Source: Flavobacteriales bacterium
GTDB taxonomy: Bacteria > Bacteroidota > Bacteroidia > Flavobacteriales_F > PHOS-HE28
Assembly (NCBI GenBank): GCA_016699575.1
Contig: CP064979.1
Span: 3,596,001 to 3,660,000, forward strand
Direction of reading: 5' to 3'
Length of the DNA: 64,000 nucleotides
In this document: positions 51,756 to 59,954 of the stretch, in pieces
Numbering within the stretch: the stretch's first letter is position 1
How the letters are laid out: every line of letters starts with the position of its first letter
The notes under the pieces: model-generated
Database searches by the model: none
Seen by the model: the letters and a program-made list of their open reading frames with translations, nothing else
What the model was told of the DNA's origin: nothing
Made by a program: the position numbers and the translations under genes

Positions 51756-54029
51756 CTACCGCACTTCGATCTCGTCCAGGAACAACCACGCCGGATTTCC
51801 TGCCCCGGCCATGCCCGCCGGTATGCGCACCGTGTTCTTCACCTCGAAGCGCACGGCCGCCGCCCCGACTTCCTTCAGGTCGATACCGAGGTGCACGTTG
51901 CCTTGGGCGTCCTTTTCAGGTTTCACCGTGCCTTGCACCGCGAACGTCTTTCCGTCCAAGCTCGTGCTGATGACGACCTGCTCGGGCAGATGGATCCACG
52001 ATGAGTGCTCCTCCAAGGCGCCGATGCCCACATGTGTGAGCATCTTGCCCAAGGACAAGTGGACCGTAATGGTGACGTCGCTGCGCCAGCCGAGCCACTC
52101 GTAGTTCACGCGGCGTTCACCCGCATGGATGCCGTCCACCAAGGTCAACGGGCCGCCATCGTCGTAGCGCTCGTTCGGCAACGGATTGCAGGTGATCGCC
52201 TGTGCAGTTGCCCAGTTGAAGTCGAAGCGCTTGCGCGCAATTGGGCCAGTGCTGCCGTTGTTCATGGTGAAGCCCTGCACTTCGCAATCCGCATCGATGG
52301 TGAGCGGCTGGCTGTAGCGCCCCAAGCGGCCTTGCTCCGAGTACGGAGGTCGTGTTATGGTGTACATAAGGTCGAGGCCGAGGGGGGAGGAGAGGCCCAC
52401 TGTCAAACGTCCTGGTTCATTGCCGCGGACGATGGTCGTTTCCACTTGGTAAATGCTCTTGCTCGCGTTCACGCCCATGGCCTCCAAACGCGGGAACTCT
52501 TGCAACAAGCGGGCTATGAAATCCTTCTCGTTGCGTTTCTCCTTCGGGCTCCACAACACTTCCGCCAAAGCCAGCATGCGCGGCACGGCCATGTACTCCA
52601 CATGCTCCGGTGTGTTGATGTACTCCGTCCAAACGTTGCCTTGGGCGCCGAGGATGTACTGTCCTTCTTCCGCCGTCAGTTCGCTTGGAATGGGCTCGAA
52701 GCTGTACACCTTCTGCACGGTCGTGTGACCGCCGATGGCCAGCGGCTCTTGGGCCGGGTCGCCTTGGTAATGGTCGAAGTAGCAGTGCGAGCCAGGGGTC
52801 ATCACCACATTGTGTTTCTGCTTGGCTGCTGCAATGCCGCCTTCGGTGCCGCGCCAGCTCATCACGGCTGCGTTCGGCGCCAGACCGCCTTCCAGGATCT
52901 CGTCCCAGCCGATGATCTTACGGCCGCTCGCGTTCACGAACTTCTCCATGCGCTGGATGAAATGGCTCTGCAGCTCGTGTTCGTCTTTCAGCCCGTTCGC
53001 CTTCATGCGCTCCTGGCATTTCGTGCAGGTCTTCCAGCGTTCCTTGGGGCATTCATCGCCGCCGATGTGGATGTACTGGCCCGGGAACAGCGTCATCACT
53101 TCCGTGAGCACGTTCTCCAGCATCGCGAAAACGCTGTCGTTGCCGGCGCAGAACACATCGTCGAACACGCCCCAGCCCCGTTCCACGTCGAATGGTCCAC
53201 CCGTACAGCTCAACTCAGGGTATGCCGCCAACGCCGCCATGGCATGCCCCGGCATCTCTATTTCCGGTACCACGGTGATGTGCCGCTTCGCTGCGTAGGC
53301 CACAATATCCTTCACTTCCTCTTGCGTGTAGAAGCCGCCGTAGTGCAGTGTGTCGTACTGCCGGTCGCGGTAGTGGCCCACCATGCTGCCGTTGCGCCAA
53401 GCGCCTACTTCGGTGAGCCTCGGGTAGCGCTTGATCTCGATGCGCCAGCCTTGGTCATCGGTCAGGTGCCAGTGGAAGGTGTTCATCTTGTAGCGGGCGA
53501 GCAGGTCGATGTACTTCTTGATGAAGTCGGCCGGCATGAAATGCCTGCACACGTCGAGGTGCATGCCCCGCCACCCAAAGCGCGGTTGGTCGCTGATCAT
53601 GGCACACGGCACGGCCGGGCTGGCGGTGCCGGGTGGGGGCAGGAGTTGCAAGAACGTTTGTATGCCGCGGAACACGCCGGCTTCATCCGTTCCGTAAAGG
53701 CCGGCGCCCTCGGGCACGATGGTCAGTTCGTAGCCCTCCGGCTTCAAGCCCTTGTTCGGGGCGAGGCCAAGGGCGACCACCTTGCCCATGCCCCGGTGCA
53801 CCTGCTCGATATCCGCATCAATGCCCACAGATCGCAGTCCCGCTTGCAGGAACTCAGCCTCGTCCCGGAGCTCCAGCTTGTAGATGGCGATGGTGGTGCC
53901 GGTGAGATCGAAACGCCCTTGGGTCCATTCCAGTCGTTCGGGCTGGGGGATAAGGGGGGGATCGACCTGGCCGAGCGCCATGCTCGAGCAGGCGAGGCCA
54001 AGGATGCAGGAAAGCGTGTGGTGCTTCAT
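51756..54029 (-). CDS. GH20 beta-N-acetylhexosaminidase, 757 aa
   Basis: After a signal peptide (MKHHTLSCILGLACSSMALG) comes the GH20b domain, then the barrel with GWRGMHLDVCRHFM, FHWHLTDDQGWRIEIKRYP and the catalytic Asp-Glu pair in YIHIGGDECPKERW (residues 325-326). The C-terminal ~200 residues include discoidin-like beta structure ending GNPAWLFLDEIEVR. It releases terminal GlcNAc or GalNAc from glycans and chito-oligosaccharides, complementing the GH18 chitinase at 8183. No T9SS domain is present. The frame continues upstream over rpsP and rimM on the other strand; that part is not coding. Confidence 0.95.
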   Translation of the reverse strand: MKHHTLSCILGLACSSMALGQVDPPLIPQPERLEWTQGRFDLTGTTIAIYKLELRDEAEFLQAGLRSVGIDADIEQVHRGMGKVVALGLAPNKGLKPEGYELTIVPEGAGLYGTDEAGVFRGIQTFLQLLPPPGTASPAVPCAMISDQPRFGWRGMHLDVCRHFMPADFIKKYIDLLARYKMNTFHWHLTDDQGWRIEIKRYPRLTEVGAWRNGSMVGHYRDRQYDTLHYGGFYTQEEVKDIVAYAAKRHITVVPEIEMPGHAMAALAAYPELSCTGGPFDVERGWGVFDDVFCAGNDSVFAMLENVLTEVMTLFPGQYIHIGGDECPKERWKTCTKCQERMKANGLKDEHELQSHFIQRMEKFVNASGRKIIGWDEILEGGLAPNAAVMSWRGTEGGIAAAKQKHNVVMTPGSHCYFDHYQGDPAQEPLAIGGHTTVQKVYSFEPIPSELTAEEGQYILGAQGNVWTEYINTPEHVEYMAVPRMLALAEVLWSPKEKRNEKDFIARLLQEFPRLEAMGVNASKSIYQVETTIVRGNEPGRLTVGLSSPLGLDLMYTITRPPYSEQGRLGRYSQPLTIDADCEVQGFTMNNGSTGPIARKRFDFNWATAQAITCNPLPNERYDDGGPLTLVDGIHAGERRVNYEWLGWRSDVTITVHLSLGKMLTHVGIGALEEHSSWIHLPEQVVISTSLDGKTFAVQGTVKPEKDAQGNVHLGIDLKEVGAAAVRFEVKNTVRIPAGMAGAGNPAWLFLDEIEVR

Positions 54030-54097
54030 GGGCGCGACTTCCGGGCGGGGTAAAGATGGCCAAGCAAGCTTGGGGCCGCCTGTTTGTCCGATCCGGC

Positions 54098-54105
54098 TAC
54101 ATTCG
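54098..54105 (+). promoter_or_regulatory. Putative -7 box of rpsP
   Basis: TACATTCG stands 38 bases before ATG 54144 in the context CCGGCTACATTCGC, which is shared with the rpsA promoter. Confidence 0.5.
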
Positions 54106-54143
54106 CAGCCCATTTCGGTAAAACAACCAACAACAACCGCGAC

Positions 54144-54710
54144 ATGCCAACTCGCATCCGCCTTCAGAGAAAAGGCAAAAAAGGCCAGCCTTACTACCAC
54201 ATCGTAGTGGCTGATCAGCGCGCTCCGCGCGACGGTAAGTACATCGAACGGATCGGTGCTTACGACCCCAACCAGAACCCTGCGTTCATCGAGATCAACA
54301 GCGAGAAAGCGCTGGATTGGATGCAGAAGGGTGCCCAGCCCACAGACACCTGCCGGGCCATCCTCAGCTACCGTGGCCTGGTGTACAAGAACCACCTGAT
54401 GAACGGTGTGAAGAAGGGTGCTTTCGATGCCACCGAGGCCGAGCGCCGCTTCGATAGCTGGATGAACGAGAAGACCGCCAAGATCGAGGGCAAGAAGAGC
54501 AAGCTGAGCCAGATGGCCCAAGCGGAGATGAACACCCGCGTGGCCGACGAGACCAAGAAGGCCAAGGCCATGGCAGAGAAGCTCAGCGCGAAGCTGGCTG
54601 AAGCCACGGCTGCCGCTGAGGCTGCTGCCGCTCCCGCTGTCGAAGCGGCTGCTGAAGCTGCAACCGACGCTCCTGCCGACGCTGCTCCTGAGGCTCCGGC
54701 CGCTGAGTAA
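54144..54710 (+). CDS. rpsP: Ribosomal protein S16 with long Ala-rich tail, 188 aa
   Basis: The first ~80 residues (MPTRIRLQRKGKKGQPYYHI, VVADQRAPRDGKYIERIGAY and KALDWMQKGAQPTDT) are a normal S16. The remaining ~100 residues are a charged helix and then an alanine-rich tail (AAPEAPAAE end), a form typical of Bacteroidota. S16 is an early assembly protein of the 30S head-body junction. rimM follows, as it usually does. Confidence 0.96.
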   Translation: MPTRIRLQRKGKKGQPYYHIVVADQRAPRDGKYIERIGAYDPNQNPAFIEINSEKALDWMQKGAQPTDTCRAILSYRGLVYKNHLMNGVKKGAFDATEAERRFDSWMNEKTAKIEGKKSKLSQMAQAEMNTRVADETKKAKAMAEKLSAKLAEATAAAEAAAAPAVEAAAEAATDAPADAAPEAPAAE

Positions 54711-54729
54711 GCGATCAATGCAACCGCTC

Positions 54730-54763
54730 GAAGCCCTGTCCACGGACGGGGCTTCGTCTTTTC
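54730..54763 (+). terminator. Hairpin and T-rich tail after rpsP
   Basis: GAAGCCCTGTC (54730-54740) pairs with GACGGGGCTTC (54745-54755) with one G-T pair. GTCTTTTC follows. Confidence 0.75.
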
Positions 54764-54808
54764 TGCCGGTCCGCGTTTGCAACGCGGACCAACGGGGATT
54801 GCGTCTGT
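54763..54808. repeat. REP-like hairpin unit, copy 1
   Basis: The core GTCCGCGTTTGCAACGCGG plus AC is a perfect nine-base stem with a three-base loop (54769-54789), followed by GCGTCTGT. A second copy lies at 54881-54926, in the same orientation. Confidence 0.8.
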
Positions 54809-54880
54809 AAGGCACGTAGGGTACCTCATCACTTTGGATGAGGGAGGGCACTTGTGCACGGGCCACTACATTCACCGCAC

Positions 54881-54926
54881 CTGCCGGTCTGCGTTTGCAA
54901 CGCGGACCTATGGGAAGTGCGTCTGT
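54881..54926. repeat. REP-like hairpin unit, copy 2
   Basis: The stem GTCTGCGTT/AACGCGGAC (54887-54907) has one wobble pair and the same CTGCCGG start and GCGTCTGT end as copy 1. The two copies bracket 72 bases of unknown sequence. Confidence 0.8.
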
Positions 54927-54959
54927 GACGCGCACGAAGACAACGCCACCGCCACTCCA

Positions 54960-55493
54960 ATGATGGACCTCGACAGCCTGCACCACTTGGGCCGCTTGGG
55001 CAAACCATGGGGCCACCAAGGTGAGCTCACCGTGCACTTGGAATCGGTGGAGCCGGAGGATATCCAGCACGCCGGTGCCCTGTTCGTGGACATCGAGGGG
55101 CAGAAGGTGCCGTTCTTCTTCAGCAAGCTGCACGACAAAGGCCGCGAGCTGCTCATCAAGTTCGATGATATCGAGGACCCGCAAGCCGCCGCGTTGCTCG
55201 TGGGCCGCGACATCTATGCGCCACCCGGCCACCTGGCCGATGGCAGCGATGAGAGCTGGGATCCCGAGGAGTTCATCGGGTGCATCGTCATGGACGATGT
55301 GCACGGCGAACTGGGCGAGGTGACCGGATTGGAAGGTTCGGATGGCAACCCGGTCCTGGTGGTGCTCAAGGGCGAGCACGAGATCCTCATCCCGGTGAAC
55401 GACGACATCATCGTGGGGCTTGATCCCGAGGAGAACATCATCCAGGTGCGGACCCCGCCGGGATTGGTGGAGTTGTACCGGGGCGAGAGCTAG
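54960..55493 (+). CDS. rimM: RimM, 16S rRNA processing protein, 177 aa
   Basis: The frame from ATG 54960 (or 54963) reads LGRLGKPWGHQGELTVHLES, the RimM N-domain start, with a PRC-barrel C-terminal half ending VRTPPGLVELYRGES. RimM binds the 30S head and needs S19. It follows rpsP in the usual ribosomal order. The open frame to 54777 crosses both REP-like units and is unlikely to be used. Confidence 0.93.
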   Translation: MMDLDSLHHLGRLGKPWGHQGELTVHLESVEPEDIQHAGALFVDIEGQKVPFFFSKLHDKGRELLIKFDDIEDPQAAALLVGRDIYAPPGHLADGSDESWDPEEFIGCIVMDDVHGELGEVTGLEGSDGNPVLVVLKGEHEILIPVNDDIIVGLDPEENIIQVRTPPGLVELYRGES

Positions 55494-55497
55494 GGGT

Positions 55498-56202
55498 ATG
55501 GAGCCTTTCCGCTTCAAGCAGTTCAGTGTACTTCACCATCGTAGCACCATCAAGGTGGGTACGGATGCTGTGCTGTTGGGTGCGTGGGCGGATGTGACGA
55601 GCGCTACACGCATTTTGGACATTGGGACCGGTTGCGGAGTATTGACCCTCATTGCAGCCCAACGAAGCCCGACCGGGCAAGTGCACGGCGTTGAGATCGA
55701 TGATGCCTCGGCGGAAGAGGCGGCGGAGAACGCGGCTGCCAGCCCATGGTCAAACCGCATCCGCATCCATCGCATGGATGTGCGGAAGCTGAGGACCTCT
55801 GAACGCTTCGATCATATCATCAGCAACCCGCCGTTCTACGCGGGCGAAGAACCGAGCCCTGATGCGCGCAAGAGCGTGGCCAAGCACGGCGCTGGTCTGA
55901 AGCTGGGCGAACTGATCCGTTCCATCGCCGACCTTTTGGCCGATGATGGAAGAGCCTCGCTCATCGTTCCGATGAACCGGAGCGAGGAACTGATCGACCT
56001 GGCAGCAGCAGCTCGGCTTGCGTTGCGACGACGCACGGTTGTCCGGTACGTGGCGCAACGACCTGCCAAACGCGCGTTGCTCGAGTTCCGGAGAGACGCG
56101 GGACCTGTCGAGGAGCATGAACTCCTTGTGGAGCACACCGGCACCAAGGACTTCACGCCGCAGTACCGGGCGATGGTAAGCGACCTGCTGCTGAACTTCT
56201 AG
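55498..56202 (+). CDS. trmN: tRNA1(Val) adenine-N6 methyltransferase-like, 234 aa
   Basis: The SAM-binding motif ILDIGTGCGVLTLIAAQ, the GVEIDDASAEEAAENAAASP loop and the catalytic HIISNPPFYAGEEPSPDA (NPPF-type) match TrmN6/YfiC. It would methylate A37 of tRNA-Val. It starts five bases after rimM and is likely in the same transcript. Its ~235-residue length is normal. The island after it starts within about 15 bases of its stop. Confidence 0.92.
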   Translation: MEPFRFKQFSVLHHRSTIKVGTDAVLLGAWADVTSATRILDIGTGCGVLTLIAAQRSPTGQVHGVEIDDASAEEAAENAAASPWSNRIRIHRMDVRKLRTSERFDHIISNPPFYAGEEPSPDARKSVAKHGAGLKLGELIRSIADLLADDGRASLIVPMNRSEELIDLAAAARLALRRRTVVRYVAQRPAKRALLEFRRDAGPVEEHELLVEHTGTKDFTPQYRAMVSDLLLNF

Positions 56203-56216
56203 TGGGCTCATCCCGC

Positions 56217-56243
56217 TTCCCGCTCATCGAACAAGATGCCGTG
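56217..56243 (-). pseudogene. Putative 3' remnant of the saccharopine dehydrogenase-like gene
   Basis: On the plus strand TTCCCGCTCATCGAACAAGA and TGCCGTG match the last codons of the gene at 60618 (TTACCGCTCATCGAACACGA and GGCCGTG) at 24 of 27 bases, same strand, starting exactly at its stop codon. The minus-strand frame encodes HGILFDER against HGLVFDER. The stop triplet itself is changed, and the frame runs on four codons. The match is short, so confidence is moderate. Confidence 0.5.
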
Positions 56244-56309
56244 AGCAGACCATATCGTGTTGCGGGACTCCGCGACGATAGAGGTTGGTTCCGAGAACAT
56301 GCCTGTAGA

Positions 56310-57344
56310 TCAAGGCCTCGCCGAACCAGTCTCGTACACGAACCTTCCGCTAACTCCACGTAACTGTGCGATCCAATTCTGATATACCTCAAAAGGCACC
56401 TCGCGGTAATCTGCTCTTATCAGGATCTCTAAGGTAGCCTCCAATTGAGACCTGATGGTCGTATTGTAGCCTTGGTCGTTGATGCTCAAGTCCAGCGCAC
56501 GAGATAGAGCATCGACCTTCAGCAGCAGTGCATGCACGCTTATTGGATGTGCACTCAGAGCCGCATTGCAGCATCTGAGCGTAAAGTCGATCTGAGGAGA
56601 GGATGTGCGACGTTGATAGCCCTGCGCCAGGTCAGTGAGACAAAGCGCCAAGGTCTGCCGAAGACCCAGTGTATCCATGTACAACCCACTACGAACGGCG
56701 TCCGTGCTCACATAGCCGGTGGCCATGATCCAGGCGTCATCGGGGAACTGTCCGCTGGTCAACTCGATGTTGTACCAGCCATGCACACGGCTGTACTGTT
56801 TCACGTAAATGTGGTTTGGCACAACGGCGAGGTAAGCCTGCGTGCCAAGCCGCTTGCAGATCATGGCGTAGAGGAGCGGAAGGCTATGGCACTGCCCGCT
56901 ACCGGTGGCCAACAGCTTGGTGACGAACGTGCTTTCCCAATGTTGTGCGCCGAAAAAATCGACCGTGTCGTAGGTGAACGGAAGGCCGATCGGGACACCT
57001 GGTGCGAGGAACGTCGTGTCGGTGAGCACATGGAACGTAGCGCGGTTCAGAGCGAAGGGAATGGAATCACTTTCGGTGTACTCGGACGAAGGATTGGCGA
57101 ACGACCAAGCACGCGCCAAGGCCGCCAAGTCATCGATAGCACTGACGAACATGGAGCTGTCCAGTGCACCATCGAGATACGCGTTCTCCACGGTAAACAC
57201 TGCGCGCTCAAGTTCTGCGGCCTCCTGCCCGGAGAGCATTCCGATCAGGACATCGAAAGCGCGGGCGTAAGCAGAGTCAGGTTGTGCTTGAACGAACCCG
57301 CCCGTGCAGAGCAGTATGATCAACTGCAGGAGTGCGCCTTTCAT
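56310..57344 (-). CDS. Secreted transglutaminase-like protein A, 344 aa
   Basis: A signal peptide (MKGALLQLIILLCTGGFVQA) is followed by a helical domain and a transglutaminase-like core: GSGQCHSLPLLYAMICKRLG with the candidate Cys nucleophile, VVPNHIYVKQYSRVHGWYNI with the His, and then ELTSGQFPDDAW. The tail is helical. The same layout is in the adjacent paralogue at 57341. It may be a cysteine peptidase or a transpeptidase-like enzyme of the cell envelope; its substrate is unknown. The start ATG overlaps the paralogue's stop by four bases, so they are translated together. Low G+C for this window. Confidence 0.75.
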   Translation of the reverse strand: MKGALLQLIILLCTGGFVQAQPDSAYARAFDVLIGMLSGQEAAELERAVFTVENAYLDGALDSSMFVSAIDDLAALARAWSFANPSSEYTESDSIPFALNRATFHVLTDTTFLAPGVPIGLPFTYDTVDFFGAQHWESTFVTKLLATGSGQCHSLPLLYAMICKRLGTQAYLAVVPNHIYVKQYSRVHGWYNIELTSGQFPDDAWIMATGYVSTDAVRSGLYMDTLGLRQTLALCLTDLAQGYQRRTSSPQIDFTLRCCNAALSAHPISVHALLLKVDALSRALDLSINDQGYNTTIRSQLEATLEILIRADYREVPFEVYQNWIAQLRGVSGRFVYETGSARP

Positions 57345-58774
57345 CGCTGGATGTTCCCGGGCGCAATGGGCTGCCCCAAGCCTTCCACTGCGCGGCGCTC
57401 CCTTTCCCGCTCCAGTGAACGCAGCCATTCAGCATAGGCTTCCGGAGGCATTTCGGAGTAACCCAGAAGACGTACCATTTCATCAGCCTTCTCGAAAGCA
57501 TCAATCGGGCGGGCTATTTCAGGATCAGCATCCCACTTCTCTTTCGGCGGGTTGCCAGCGTTGCAGAGCGCCAAGCGCGCTTGCCTGATCCTCAGGTTGC
57601 GTAACTGAAGCCACGCATGGATATCAGTGGGGAACGCACGCAAAGTCGTGGTCAGACAGCGCTCGGCGAAATCCTCGTTCACCCCGAAGTGTTGCTCGTA
57701 ACTCTGCAACAACTCGGTCAACAGGTGGGCTACAGCACGCCGTGTCCCGACCGTGTCCAAATAACTGTGGTTCTTCACCGCAATGCTGCTCACATATCCC
57801 GTACGCATGAGCCATTGGTCACTGGTGATCGCGCCAACTGTAGTCTCGAAGTTCTCGAACTGCGCTGAGCCGGTCGGATACTTCACGTAGCTGTGATTTG
57901 GGCTGAAGGCCCAGAACGCTTCGATGCCCAAGCGCTCAGCAAGAAGAAGGTAGAACAAGGGCATGGAGCGGCATTGGCCTTCACCGGTCAAGAGCAGTTT
58001 GCTGACGAGGAGCTTTGTGGGGTCTGCTTCGCCCCAGAAGTCGTCAAGGTCGTAGCGAAATCGGGGGTAGGCCTTGCCTGTGATCGGGTCACGCAATGAA
58101 TCTGAGAACAACGCCTGGATACCTTGGTGAAGGTGGAGAGGATCTTCCACGTCGCCGCCCTGACGTCGAACGTTCGCTTTCACGGACACAGTCCATCGCT
58201 CCAGCATTCCATTGAACTGCTCTTGCGTGACGACGCCTCTGACCACAGGCGCCTCCATCGCGAAAACAGCTTCACGCAAGCTCATTGGCTCCGTGCCGCC
58301 GAGCATACGCTCTAAGCGATCGGCAGAACCCAGAAAATCACTCTGTAGGGTTGAGTCGCTGCTGCCCGGAACCGCGAATCCCAGCTTCTCCCGACAGCTG
58401 CTCCACAGCACTTTCACCACCGGCCTCGGTTCTGTTGCATTCAGCAACTCCGTATAGAGGGAATTCTTCAGCTCACGTATCCGCAGGTGCTGTTGGAATT
58501 CCAGTGCGGTTTTCTGCCTGATCTCCTCCTGGGTTGGCGGAGGGTGCAAACCATGGCGATCGGCAGCATTGCTCTCAACTTGGTTGATCACATCTTGGGC
58601 CGTGGCACCCATCGGATAGTTGGGGCGTGCGACTCCTTGACCTGGCCATGTAGATGGCGAAATCGGCGCAGAAGGTGAGTGCTGGATGTACGGGCTGGTG
58701 CCCGGATTTTGGGCTCGGGTGCAGCAGCCAAGAGCCGCAGGCACGAGGAACACCAATGCTCGGACGCAGCCCAC
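57341..58774 (-). CDS. Secreted transglutaminase-like protein B, 477 aa
   Basis: The start is GTG 58774 and the N-terminus is signal-like (MGCVRALVFLVPAALGCCTR, with two cysteines that could act as a lipobox variant). A ~130-residue extra N-terminal part precedes the core shared with protein A: LLTGEGQCRSMPLFYLLLAE, FSPNHSYVKYPTGSAQFE and NFETTVGAITSDQWLMRTGY. The core order and spacing match protein A, so the two are tandem paralogues. Identity is moderate. TACCTTCA stands a few bases before the start. Confidence 0.75.
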   Translation of the reverse strand: MGCVRALVFLVPAALGCCTRAQNPGTSPYIQHSPSAPISPSTWPGQGVARPNYPMGATAQDVINQVESNAADRHGLHPPPTQEEIRQKTALEFQQHLRIRELKNSLYTELLNATEPRPVVKVLWSSCREKLGFAVPGSSDSTLQSDFLGSADRLERMLGGTEPMSLREAVFAMEAPVVRGVVTQEQFNGMLERWTVSVKANVRRQGGDVEDPLHLHQGIQALFSDSLRDPITGKAYPRFRYDLDDFWGEADPTKLLVSKLLLTGEGQCRSMPLFYLLLAERLGIEAFWAFSPNHSYVKYPTGSAQFENFETTVGAITSDQWLMRTGYVSSIAVKNHSYLDTVGTRRAVAHLLTELLQSYEQHFGVNEDFAERCLTTTLRAFPTDIHAWLQLRNLRIRQARLALCNAGNPPKEKWDADPEIARPIDAFEKADEMVRLLGYSEMPPEAYAEWLRSLERERERRAVEGLGQPIAPGNIQR

Positions 58775-58857
58775 GGGATGAAGGTAGGTTTCTGACGGAG
58801 CACTTCAACTGAAGTCCCCTGACCTGCCAGGGTCGGTTGATATCTCGATGAGGAGGG

Positions 58858-58881
58858 ACAGGGTCAGAAACATACTTTCGG
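58858..58881 (+). promoter_or_regulatory. Promoter-like boundary motif, copy 2
   Basis: ACAGGGTCAGAAAC followed by ATACTTTCGG matches the block upstream of the secreted gene at 2465 in 21 of 24 bases. It contains TACTTTCG (58873-58880), 28 bases before ATG 58909. Confidence 0.45.
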
Positions 58882-58908
58882 GCTGTTCACGCTTTTAGCT
58901 GCTACACC

Positions 58909-59241
58909 ATGATTGCAATCAGAATGTTGGTGGTGTTGATGTCATCGCTCGTGGCCATGGCTTCTGATGCCCAGAGTGTGGGGGCCGCAACTCACGAGCG
59001 ACGGGTTGTTACGCTCACGAACGGACTGTACCCCGAGTTTTTCGGGAACGATACACTTAGGAAAGTAGGTCGGGTGTGGTTCAACTCGGTTAGCGGGAAG
59101 ATTGCGTCGATTGAAGGAGCGGAGGTGGGTAGCCCGCTTCTGCGGAAAGGCAATGACGATGAGGTTGGTAACACAGCGGGCACCATTTCTGACTTTCGTG
59201 CGAACATGCGGGGACTGGGCAGGGAAGATGGCTCAGTCTAG
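58909..59241 (+). CDS. N-terminal part of an RHS-core protein (frameshifted), 110 aa
   Basis: The frame has a signal peptide (MIAIRMLVVLMSSLVAMASD) and then VTLTNGLYPEFFGNDTLRKV, GRVWFNSVSGKIASIEGA, a block I recall from short RHS-core proteins of Bacteroidota. It ends out of frame at FRANMRGLGR, exactly where the other frame continues GRWLSLDPLAYK. So this and the next entry are probably one gene with a single frameshift near 59222-59231. Whether the shift is natural, programmed or an assembly error is open. Confidence 0.65.
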   Translation: MIAIRMLVVLMSSLVAMASDAQSVGAATHERRVVTLTNGLYPEFFGNDTLRKVGRVWFNSVSGKIASIEGAEVGSPLLRKGNDDEVGNTAGTISDFRANMRGLGREDGSV

Positions 59242-59954
59242 ACCCGTTGGCGTACAAGTTTTCTTCAATTTCCCCATACGCGGCGCTCGGCAATAACCCG
59301 TTGATCATCGTTGATAGAGATGGCAAGGAGATTAGGCTTGTCGAGGCGGTGAAGTTTGACGAGCACGGTAACTTGGTTTACAAATGGGGTCAAGTCTCTC
59401 AGAAAATGGAACAAGTCCTGGCGGATATCATGAAGACTCCTGAGGGCGTTGCGTATTTGAGCAAATTCGCGAAGGCAGGACAGATCATTGGTGGTCATCT
59501 GTTCGAGCAGAATGGGGAGTTTCATGACCAACAGTTTGTTTTTGTAGACGTATCATTACGTGAGCGTGACTTGGGTGACAGAAGCAACGTTCCATATTTT
59601 GTCGAGGGTTTCTACGATAGCCGCGTATCCGAGGGAAGGGTTCAAGCCTTCGTTCAGGTCATGACCTTTATGCATGGCGACAAGTATGATGCAGGTGAAA
59701 CCACGGCACACGAGGCTTTCTTGCATGGCTATCAAGCCGAGAACGAAATGAGAGCCTTTAAGCGGGGAGGTAAGGCCGCTTTTGATGCAGAGAGGGCCAA
59801 GGATCCTGAGGGCCATAAGGATCACAAAGCGTTGGCCAGCAAAGACGCCAAGCATCCGGGTTACAGGCTCTATAACGCTATTCGGAATGCCTTGAAGAAG
59901 GTTGACAAGAACTACGAACCTGCCTTCGAAAAGGGAGGTGAAAAGAAGCAGTGA
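59223..59954 (+). CDS. RHS-core end and C-terminal effector-like domain (frameshifted), ~243 aa
   Basis: The frame opens GRWLSLDPLAYKFSSISPYA and ALGNNPLIIVDRDGKE, the RHS repeat-associated core terminus. After it comes a ~200-residue variable domain with YVEGFYDS-like segments (FVEGFYDSRVSEGRVQAF) and TTAHEAFLHGYQAENEMRAF. HEAFLH recalls a zinc-peptidase-like HExxxH but is not a standard motif. In RHS toxins this part is the effector. A TTG at 59247 is the nearest start for this frame alone. The stop overlaps the next gene's ATG (TGATG). Confidence 0.65.
   Translation, partial: GRWLSLDPLAYKFSSISPYAALGNNPLIIVDRDGKEIRLVEAVKFDEHGNLVYKWGQVSQKMEQVLADIMKTPEGVAYLSKFAKAGQIIGGHLFEQNGEFHDQQFVFVDVSLRERDLGDRSNVPYFVEGFYDSRVSEGRVQAFVQVMTFMHGDKYDAGETTAHEAFLHGYQAENEMRAFKRGGKAAFDAERAKDPEGHKDHKALASKDAKHPGYRLYNAIRNALKKVDKNYEPAFEKGGEKKQ

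Noticed and set aside
52005..54053. 682-codon plus-strand frame across the GH20 gene.
   Set aside because: It is antisense to an enzyme with an intact catalytic pair; its translation is low-complexity.
54030..55517. Upstream extension of the GH20 frame to a 1253-residue product.
   Set aside because: The extension is antisense to rpsP and rimM, while the GH20 signal peptide begins at 54029.
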